Shown: positions 54,962 through 64,000 of the stretch, piece by piece
How positions within the stretch are numbered: the first letter of the stretch is position 1
Layout of the letters: each line of letters starts with the position of its first letter
Assembly (NCBI GenBank): GCA_021234155.1
Contig: JAJEKV010000013.1
Span: 16,223,877-16,287,876 of the forward strand
Length of the DNA stretch: 64,000 nucleotides
Direction of reading: 5' to 3'
Origin: Isoetes taiwanensis
Taxonomy: Eukaryota > Streptophyta > Lycopodiopsida > Isoetales > Isoetaceae
Notes under the pieces: generated by a model
Told to the model about the DNA's origin: nothing
What the model saw: the letters and a program-made list of their open reading frames with translations, nothing else
Database searches by the model: none
Translations under genes and position numbers: made by a program

Positions 54962-57655
54962 TTGTGCCTCCGGGTGGTCTCATGGAATTGTCGAGGCTTC
55001 CCTTGGCAGAAGGGGGACAGTCTCAACTACGTGGCAGCCAATATGGATCTCATCTTTCTCATGGAGACATGGGAGCATGCTGGGCATAGGCTACCTGATC
55101 TGCCGGGTTACCAACATTTCTCGGTCTTCAATACCATGACAGACGGGGGTCATGGTGGGGTTGCTTGCCACTACCGGACAACCTTGGCACATTCGGTTAC
55201 CCTCGGAGACGCACCGCATACAACCCGTACTTGTGGGTTACCCTCTTTTTACCGCACTTTGTTATTTCCCACGCGAGAGAGCACCTTCTATCGTAGCTAC
55301 TTTCCGTGCGGATAGGATGGACCCTTATGTCGATCTATATGATGACATACTGGAAAGCCAAGCAGTTGGATAGGGTCGTCCTTCTTGGGGATTTCAATGC
55401 ACGGACAGGAGTAGAGCAAAATCCATGAGACTTGACCCCCTCGGCCGACGATGTCCTGCGGCCTACGTCCCATGACGCAACTCCGGGCCACGGAGGATCG
55501 GATGGATTTAGGTCACTCGCTTTGGTAGGTGGGTTGCTCCCGCTATGTGGTATTTTTGACTTGATAATTTGCAATGGCTGTCCGCGGTGGCTGCTTCGCA
55601 AGTGCACTGCCGGGCAAGGGACAATCGAGGGGAGGGTCTAGTGTGGTGGACTATGTGCTCGTAGTTGCACAAGATATGCATCTCATCGATCGTTTAAGGG
55701 TGGGCACCGCGATCGAGATGAGGGAGGTCGACTCAGATCACCTCCCACTTTATTTGGACATGGTTTGGCAAGCCGAGAACCCCACTATACCCGCCCTCGC
55801 CATCCTCGATTCGCGACTAGATTATGAGCGTAGAGAGAGGACTACTGGCAGAGATGCTCATGGACGCCACCGCCCGGCAATTATGCGGACCCCACACTAG
55901 AGCAGACAGAGGCCCATACCCCCACGGATGGCCCCCATTGGTTCTGCGGAGGAGGATGTTGTGGAGGCCTGCAACGGTGGCTAATGGGAAGGCGGTGACC
56001 TCGATGATATGCGGGGCCGAAGTTACTCAAATGGGCGGGGAGCGGCGTGATGCTGCCGATCCTCACTACCCCCGTTCAGCGAGCATTGCAGGAAGGTTTC
56101 CCTCGATAATGGACCACAAGCGAGTTGTCCCCATTCACAAGGCAAGGCGACCCACATTGTCCGCCAATTACCGGGACGATCATGGTCGATTCGGTGTTTG
56201 CCAAAGTTGTTGGCGGCATTCTCGAAAGCGGCAGTTGACGTGAGGAGGCCAGGATGTGTGAGCCCTCACACAAGCGGGCTTTAGACCCGCCACTCAACGA
56301 TTGACCATATCTTTGCTGCGAACGCGATTGAAGACAGCGGAACCATCGGGAGGACTTGTATTCTGCTTTGTGGACTTGTGAAGGCTTTTGATCTGGTCCC
56401 CGAAAGCTATGGGCTAAGACGTCAAGGCCAAGAGTTTTGTCGTTGCACATCGCGCGGAATGCCATATCTGATTTTGTATGAGAGTTGTTTTGGCGGGATG
56501 CGACCGGCGGGCCAAGCATTCACGGTGGTATCGGTCGGCGTGGCTGCCCTCTCACCAACACTTTTTGGCCTCTACATTGTCGAGTTAGGCCGGCCATCGA
56601 AAGCATGGGGGGATGGCATCTGACTTTTGCACCGTGTCATCGCGGCTCATCTATGCGGATGATGTTGACCTTCCGCCCACACCCCGAAGCTATGCGATCT
56701 CATCTGGATGCCCTAGACACGATGCGTCCGGGCTCGGACATGCAGCGTGAATCTGGCCAAGACGGGGTGGTTCTCATATCCTCTTCCGCCACCCCATGCC
56801 TCTGCACTCACATATCGGGGGCTGACTGTGGAGGTCCCGCCCACCTATAAGTACCTAGGGATGGAGTTCCCCTCCTCGCTCTGTTGGAAGGCGTCCATCC
56901 GGCTATGCGGTGAAAGAAGCCGAAAGCGCTTTTATGCCATGCGAGAACAAATCACCGAGCGAGCTCTATGATTGGGGCCATCGGTCCACATCACATTTTG
57001 AGACACCGTCGACTGTCTTCAATGCGGGTCGAGGTTTGGCGACCTAGAATGAATTGGAGCAGGTGCGTAAGGCATTTTTGGCACGGGCACGGGGTGAAAC
57101 CTTCAGTCCCCTATCGGATTCTGCTGAACCGGATTCTTGCGCCGGCAGCCCTATGATAGACATACATCGTCTATTTTCGAAAGTGATTAATATGGGTGAT
57201 GCTCGCTCCCTTTTGGCTTCTGCCGTGGCAATGGGCCCGCGGCGGCTTAGGGATTTGTTGGAGGGTAAGAGAGATAAGTGGTTCACCGGATGGAATGTGC
57301 GGGGAGCAGTGCGCGCCGGTGGACCGCAGGATGCCGATCGTGGCGGACTGCGGGGAGTGCACGGGCGCTTGCTTCCTTGGCAAACTCACGGGACCCCTGG
57401 CTCTAGAAGCGAGTCAAAATGGCCCATTACAAGGAGCACATCAACCCGTGTTAGCGGGGCCATCAGCTCTACTGCGTTCCCGGCGAAAAAAGCGGAACTC
57501 ATTGCCTCCATTACGCCGCGGTGCCCACCATCTTTGCATCAAGGCCAGGCGGTGGATTGGGAGCCCGCCCGGGGGCGGGCTCTGTCGATCTTTGTCAACG
57601 GGTGCCATTGAGGATGAGTCTCACACCTTCGAGTTACTTGACAAAGATTGATCCG
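54962..57655 (+). CDS. LINE ORF2: endonuclease, reverse transcriptase, zinc finger; array unit B
   Basis: The endonuclease is clear: CLRVVSWNCRGFPWQKGDS, MDLIFLMETWEH (catalytic Glu), then GDFNARTG and SDHLPLYLD. RT blocks are out of frame with each other but readable: PSIMDHKRVVPIHK, CFVDL, RLIYADDVDL (catalytic YADD), then ELYDWGHRS and NMGDARSLL. The C-terminus has a CIKARR...ESHTFELLDKD remnant of the usual LINE Cys/His zinc knuckle. The gap to ORF1 is about 180 bp. The protein would nick DNA and copy its own RNA. Frame shifts occur about every 200-300 bp, so it is inactive as sequenced. Confidence 0.8.
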
Positions 57656-57984
57656 GGGCGGAATCACGCTCCGCCAAATGCGCCCGGACTGCCCCTTTAC
57701 ATTTCTTTGATGAACGGCTGTCGATGCGTGCTTTCGGGGTCATTACGGGGAGAGGTTGGATCTGTGAGCTCACCTTTGCCCACTTCGGCTGCCGCTAATC
57801 AGGCACTACGAGTCGCGGTGCATGAGTGTATATATATTTGTGTGTTTTGCATTTTAGTATATTGGAGCGGTTTGTCGTGGGTGATTCGCGCCCGCGGTTT
57901 TCCCTCGAAAACCCTTGATGAGGGGTTTTAATCCAGGGTAGTAATCAAACTGGCGCAACAGCGGTGAAGCGCATTACCGGTTTT
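57656..57984 (+). other. LINE 3' tail with conserved stem-loop, and junction to next unit
   Basis: Positions 57904-57932 hold CGAAAACCCTTGATGAGGGG followed by TTTTAATC, a perfect hairpin apart from its loop. It recurs at 61088-61114 and in diverged form at 33705-33730. The next ORF2 unit begins about 30 bp later, with no poly(A) between them. Confidence 0.65.
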
Positions 57985-60835
57985 ACGCTTATCCTACCCG
58001 ACCCCCCTACTCCTGCTCCTACTCCTGCTCCCCCCACGACCCGCCCCTCGGCCACATCTTTGCCTCGGCTCCATCTACTTTTCACTTTCGACCTCTGCTT
58101 CCGTCCTCCCCGCTGACTTCGTTGCGCGATACCGCCTGGCCGCTGCGACAAATAGGAATTGTGCCTCGAGATTGCGTCTCATGGAATTATCGAGGCTTCC
58201 CTTGGCGGAAGGGGCGATCTCAACTTCACGTGGCGACCAATATGGATCTCATCTTTCTCATGGAACATGGGAGCATCTTTGGGCATAGGCTACGATACTG
58301 TAGGGTTACCAACATTTCTCGGTCTTCAATACATGCGGGGCCGACGGGGTCATGGTGGGGTTGCTTGCCACTACTGGGACAACCTTGGCACATTCGGTTA
58401 CCCTCGAGCAGACGGATACAGCCGGTACTTGTGGGTTACCCTCTTTTACGGCGCTGTTATTTCCCTCCGAGAGAGCACCTTCTATCGTAGCTACTCGATG
58501 CGGATAGGATGGACCCTTATGTCGATCTATATGATGACATACAGCAGCACAAGCGGTTGGATAGGGTCGTCCTTCTTGGGGATTTCAATGCGGACGGGGA
58601 GTAGAAGCGATCCATGAGACTTGACCCCCTCTCGGCGATGTCTACCTTCGCCACGTCCCTTGAGCGCAACGTACGAGGATCGGATGGACGGCTAGGTCAC
58701 TTCGCTTTGGTAAACGGTTGCTCCGCTATGTGGTATTTTTGACTTGATAATTTGCAATGGCACATCCGCGTGGCTGCTTCTACCGCAAGTGCACTGTGAG
58801 CCAGGGACAATCGAGGGGAGGGTCTAGTGTGGTGGACTATGTGCCGTAGTTGCACAAGATATGCATCTCATCGATCGTTTCGGGGTGGGGCCGAGCGGTC
58901 GAGATGAGGAGGTCGACTTCGGATCACCTCCCACTTTATTTGGACATGGTTTGGCAAACGCGGAACCCCCACTATACCAGCCCTCGCCATCCTCGATTCT
59001 GCGACTAGATTATGAGCGGTAGAGGACTACATTGCCGAGATGCTCATGGGCCCGCCCGGCAATTATCGCGGACCCCCACACTAGAGCGTGACAGAGGCCC
59101 ATACCCCCACAGGATGGCCCCCCATTGGTTCTCCTGGAGGAGGATGTTGTGGAGGGCACGCGCTTGGTGGCTAATGGGAAAGCGGTGACCTCGATGATAT
59201 GCGAGGCGAGTTACTCAAATGGGCGGGGGCGGCCGGGTGCCCGATCCTCACTACCCTGTTCAGCGAGCATTGCGGGGAAGGTTTCCCTCGATAATGGACC
59301 ACAAGCGAGTTGTCCCCATTCACAAAGGCGGGCGACCCACATTGTCCCAATTACCGGACGATCATGAATCCGATTCGGTGTTTGCCAAAGCGTTGGCTGG
59401 CATTCTCGGCGGCGATTGACGTAGGCGGGAGGCGGCCGATGTGTGAGCCCTCACACAAGCGAGGCTTTAGACCGCCACTCAACGATTGACCATATCTTTA
59501 CTGCTGCGGGCGATTGAAGGCGGCCGGAACCATCGGCGGAGGACTTGTATTCTTTGCTTTGTGGACTTAGCGAAGGCTTTTGATCACGGTCCCGAAAGCT
59601 ATGGGCTAGGCTGCGTCAGGTGGAAATTTTTGTCGTTTTGTCGTGAATGCCATATACAGGCTGTATGAGAGTTGTTTTGGCGGGGATGCGGCCGGCGGGC
59701 CAAGCATTCACCGGTGTATCGAGTCCGGCGGGGCTGCCCCTCTCACCAACACTTTTTGGCCTCTACATTGTCCGGTTAGAGCCGGCTTCGCGAGCATGGG
59801 GATGGCATCGACTTTTGCACCGGTCATCGCGGCTCATCTATGCGGATGATGTTGACCTTTCGGCCCACACCCGAAGCTATGCGGTCTCATCGGATGCCCT
59901 AGACACATTACGTGGGGCTCTGAGACATGCTGGCGTGAATCGGCCAAGACGGGGTGGTTCTCATATCCTCTTCCGCCACCCCATGCCTCCTGCACTCACA
60001 TATCGGGGGGCGGCTGTGGAGGTCGCGCCCACCTATAAGTACCCTAGGGATGGAGTTCCCCTCCTGCTCTGTTGGAAGGCGTCCATGCTTAACTGGTGAC
60101 GCGGCGGGGAAGCGCTTTATGCCATGCCCGAACAGTCACCGAGTGAAGCTCTATGATTGGGGCCATCGATCACATCTGTTTGAACTGGTGAGAACTGTCA
60201 TACATGCGAGGGTCGAGGTTTGGCGACCTAGAATGAATTGGAAGCGAGGTGCGAAGGCATTTTTAGCGCGGGCACTTGGGTAGAAACCTTGGTCCCCTAT
60301 CAGTGCTGCTGCGAGGCGGATTCTTGCCGCTTGGCAGTATGATAGACACATCGTCTATTTTGAGAAAGTGATTAATATGGGTGATGCTCGGCTCCCGCTT
60401 TGGCTTCTGTTGTGGCAATGGGCCCGCCAGCGGCTTAGGAATTTGTTGGAGGGGTAAGAGATAAGTGGTTCACCGGATGGAATGTGCGGAGAACGCAGTG
60501 CGTGCAGTGGACACAGATGCCGATCGTGACGACTGCGGGAGTACACGGGCGGCTTGCTTCCTTGGCAAGCTCACGGAGTTGGCGCTCTAGAGCAGGTCAA
60601 AATGGCCCATTACAAGGAGCACATCAACCCGTGTTAGCCCGGGGCCCTTGACTCTCCTGGCGTTCCCGGCCCACAGCGGACTCATTGCCTCCATTCGCCG
60701 CAGGTGCCCACCATCTTTGCATCAAGGCAGGCGGTGGATTGGGGGGGAGCCGGGGCGAAGCTCTGTCGGTCTTTGTCAAGCGGGTGCCATTGAGGATGAG
60801 TCTCACACCTTCGAGTTGCCCAAAGATTGATCGGT
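57985..60835 (+). pseudogene. LINE ORF2, array unit C
   Basis: Head-to-tail repeat of unit B: endonuclease (MDLIFLME; GISMRTGSRSDP in place of GDFNARTG), RT with LIYADDVDL at about 59834, and an ESHTFEL end at about 60810. There is no ORF1 before it. It starts at the last codons of ORF1 (CAGCGGTGA-like) and the CGCTTATCCTACC leader. Frames are broken throughout. Confidence 0.75.
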
Positions 60836-61069
60836 CCGGGCCGGATACGCTCCCTTAGAATGCGGCGGACTTGCCCCTACATTTGCGATGAACACGCCGC
60901 CGATGCGTGCTGCGGGTCGTACATTCAGGAGGTCGGATGCGAGCTCACCTTTGCCCCTGGTGCACGCTAATGTCGGGCACTACGGGTCTTGATTGCATGA
61001 GTGTATATATATTTGTGTGTTTTTGCATTTTATATATATTGGAGCGGTTTGTCGGCCGGGCTGATTCTG

Positions 61070-61163
61070 CCGCCCTGGGGTTTTCCCTCGAAAACCCTTG
61101 GGGAGGGTTTTTAATCAGGGTAGTATCCGCTAACGCTGGCGCAGCGGTGAGCGGGCCACGTTT
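61070..61163 (+). other. LINE 3' tail stem-loop, unit C to D junction
   Basis: CTCGAAAACCCTTGGGGAGG then GTTTTTAATC at about 61087-61115 repeats the hairpin at 57904-57932. The leader of unit D follows directly. Confidence 0.6.
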
Positions 61164-64000
61164 ACGCTTATCCTACCCACGACCCCCTACTCCGCTCCTA
61201 CTCCCGCTCCCTCCGCGACCCACGCCCTCTCGGCCACATCGCGCCTCAGCTCCATCTACTTTTCACTCACCTGCGCTTCCGTCCTCCCCAGCTGACTTCA
61301 GTTTGCGCGCATACCATTGGCCGACAAATAGGAATTGTGCCTCCGGGTCGTCTCATGGAATTGTCGAGGCTTCCCTTGGCAGAAGGGGGGACAGTCTCAA
61401 CTACGTGGCAGCCAATATGGATCTCATCTTTCTCATGGAGACATGGGAGCATCTTTGGGCATAGGCTACGATCTGTAGGGTTACCAACATTTTCGGTCTT
61501 CAATACACATGCGGGGACCGGGGGTCATGGTGGGGTTGCTTGCCACTCTGGGACAACCTTGGCACATTCGGTTACCCTCGGAAGGCAGACAACCGGTACT
61601 TGTGGGTTACCCTCTTTTTCTGGCCGCCTGTTATTTCCCTCACGCAGAGAGCACCTTCTATCGTAGCTACTCCGATGCGGATAGGATGGACCCTTATGTC
61701 GATCTATATGATGACATCTGGCCCGGCCAAGAGTTGGATAGAGTTCGTCCTTCTTGGGATTTCAATGCAGACGAGGGTAGAAGCGATCCATGAGACTTGA
61801 CCCCTCGGCGATGTCTGCGGCTTCGTCCCCATGAGCTTAACGGCCACGGATCGGATGGCGGCTAGGTCACTTTCGCTTTGGTAGGCGGTTGCTCCGCTAT
61901 GTGGTATTTTTGACTTGATAATTTGCAATGGCTGTCATAGTGGCACGCTTCACCATAAGTGCACTGCCGAGCGGGACAATGGGGGGGGAGGGTCTAGTGT
62001 GGTGGACTATGTGCTCGTAGTTGCACAAGATATGCATCTCATCGATCGTTTAGGGTGGGCAAAGCGATCGAGATGAGGAGGTCGACTCAGATCACCTCCC
62101 ACTTTATTTGGACATGGTTTGGCAAGCCGCCGAAACCCCACTATACCGACCCCTCGCCATCCCTCGGTTGCGACTAGATTATGAGCGGTAGAGGACTACT
62201 GTAGAGATGCTCATGGGCCACCCGGCAATTATGCGGACCCCCACACTAGAGCGGACGGACGTTGACAGAGGCCCATACCCCCGCCGGGATGGCCCCCCCC
62301 CATTGGTTCCCAGCGGAGGAGGATGTTGTGGAGGGCACGCTTGGTGGCTAATGGGAAAAGCGGTGACCTCGATGATATAGGCCGAGTTACTCAAATGGGG
62401 CGGGGCAGCGGCGGTCTTGCGATCCTCACTACCTGTTTCAGCGAGCATTGCGGGAAGGTTTCCCTCGATAATGGACCACAAGCGAGTTGTCCCCATTCAC
62501 AAAGGCGGAGGCGACCCACATTGTCGACCAATTACCGGACGATCATGGTGATTCGGTGTTTGCCAAGCTGTTGGTGGCATTCTCGGCGTGATTGACCGGG
62601 GGAGGCGGCCAATGTGTGAGCCCTCACACAAGCGGGCTTTAGACCCGCCACTCAGCGATTGACCATATCTTTACACTTTGCGGGCGGCGATTGAAGGCGG
62701 TAGGAACCATCGTTGAGGACTTGTATTCTTTGCTTTGTGGACTTCGAAGGCTTTTGATACGGTCCCCCTATGGGCTAGGCTGCGTCAGCTGGGGCTGTCG
62801 TTGCTGTGCGCGAGAATGCCATATCTGAGGCTGTATGAGAGTTGTTTTGGCGAGGATGCGGCCGACGGGCCAAGCATTCACCGGATAGTATCGGGGTCGG
62901 CGGGGGCCCCTCTCACCAACACTTTTGGCCTCTACATTGATCGGTTAGAGCCACGGCTTCGCGAGCATGGGGGGATGGCATCTGACTTTTGCACCGGGTC
63001 ATCTGCCGGCTCATCTATGCGGATGATGTTGACCTTCCGCCCACACCCGAAAGCTATGCGGTCTCATCTGGATGCCCTAGACACGATACAATGGGACTCT
63101 GGACATGCGGCGTGAATCGGCCAAGACCGGTGGTTCTCATATCCTCTTCCGCCACCCCATGCCTCCACGCACTCACATATCGGGGGCGACTGTGGAGGTC
63201 CGCCCACCTATAAGTACCTAGGGATGGAGTTCCCCTCCTCGCTTCTGTTGGAAGCGTCCATCCCGCTTGCGGGTGCCGGCCGGGAAGCGCTTTATGCCAT
63301 GCGAGAACATGATCCTGGCCGAGCTCTATGATTGGGGCCATCAGTCACATCTGTTTTGGCGGGTCGAGCTGTCATTCATGCGGGGTCGAGGTTTGGCGAC
63401 CTAGAATGACTTGGGCAGTGCGCGAAGGCATTTTTAGCACGGGCGCAGGGGGTGAAACCTTGATCCCCTATCGATTCTGCTGCGTAGAAGCTGGATTCTT
63501 GCCGCCGGGAGTGACCCTTGATAGACACATCGTCTATTTTGAAAGTGATTAATATGGGTGATGCTCGGCTCCCTTTTTGGCTTCTGTTGTGGCAATGGGG
63601 CCCTTGGCGGCTTAGGGCCTGTTGGAGGGTAAGAGAGATAAGTGGTTCACCGGATGGAATGTGCGAGAACGAGCAGTGCGTCGCAGTGGGACACGGTGCC
63701 CGTCGTGGCGACTGCGGGAGTACACGGGCGCTTGCTTCCTTGGCAAGCTCTGGGACCCGGCTCTAGAAGCGAGGTCAAAATGGCCCATTACAAGGAGCAC
63801 ATCAACCCCGTGTTAGCGGGGCCATGACTCTACCTGCGTTCCCGGTACCCACTGAAAAGCATGGACTCATTGCCTCCATTCCCGCGAGGTGCCCACCATC
63901 TTTGCATCAAGGCGGGCGGGTGGATTGGGGAGCCCGCCGGGGCGAACTCTGTCGGTCTTTGTCAAGCGGGTGCCATTGAGGATGAGTCTCACACCTTCGA
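61164..64000 (+). pseudogene. LINE ORF2, array unit D, runs off the window
   Basis: Third consecutive ORF2 unit. The endonuclease segment, MDLIFLMETWEHLWA, LLGISMQT and LIYADDVDLPPTPESY blocks are readable. The last bases (GAGGATGAGTCTCACACCTTCGA) match the ESHTFE zinc-knuckle remnant of units B and C, so the unit is nearly complete at the window edge. Whether the array continues cannot be seen. Confidence 0.75.

Larger units (their letters stand above)
47062..57541. repeat. 10.46-kb tandem duplication, unit 2
   Basis: Second copy, almost identical except for small differences clustered at CAG, CTG and CG sites. The matching part ends at 57541, where the LINE continues into its 3' end instead of breaking off as in unit 1. 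Confidence 0.9.

Overview
The window reads as nuclear DNA from a land plant with a repeat-rich genome. The evidence is a beta-tubulin gene with the plant intron layout, a class III peroxidase exon, a chromodomain-bearing Ty3/gypsy element primed by initiator-tRNA-Met, L1-like LINEs and abundant microsatellites. Nothing seen fixes the species. No rRNA gene, intact tRNA gene or CRISPR array was seen.

Layout. Positions 1-10155 are mostly host sequence: a Lys-rich, coiled-coil protein gene (+), a three-exon beta-tubulin gene (-) with two in-frame stops, a MITE, a short 5'-truncated LINE insertion with clear target-site duplication, and an unrecognised gene around 7.6-8.8 kb. Positions 10161-31192 are one very large Ty3/gypsy chromovirus-type LTR retrotransposon, with matching LTRs, 5-bp TSD CCATC, PBS and PPT. 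Its gag-pol occupies only 24.0-28.7 kb. A 12-kb leader lies between the PBS and gag. Positions 31.2-36.6 kb are intergenic DNA with microsatellites, a long pyrimidine tract, LTR remnants and a detached LINE tail. Positions 36.6-57.5 kb are a tandem duplication of a 10.46-kb unit. Each unit holds a RING/coiled-coil gene (+), a DDE-type transposase gene (-) and an L1-like LINE preceded by promoter-like monomers. From 54.8 kb to the window end, LINE ORF2 units of about 3.18 kb repeat head to tail.

Main discovery. The retrotransposon leader carries two promoter-plus-ORF cassettes. Each has two copies of a long hairpin, a TATAAATAG box about 115 bp before an ATG, and an ORF. The first ORF starts MARTK and ends in a complete, intronless histone H3 fold whose signature residues look like plant CENH3 (CENP-A). 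The second ORF encodes an unrecognised protein. The same element's pol ends in a chromodomain. An LTR retrotransposon with its own centromeric-type histone and a chromodomain integrase would be an unusual chromatin-targeting system. Both cassettes contain stops or frame breaks as sequenced.

Caution on sequence quality. The two halves of the tandem duplication, and the many broken frames, differ most at CAG/CTG and CG sites. This could be real decay of methylated cytosines or base-calling error at methylated sites. Stops in the tubulin, histone and transposon frames should be read with that in mind.
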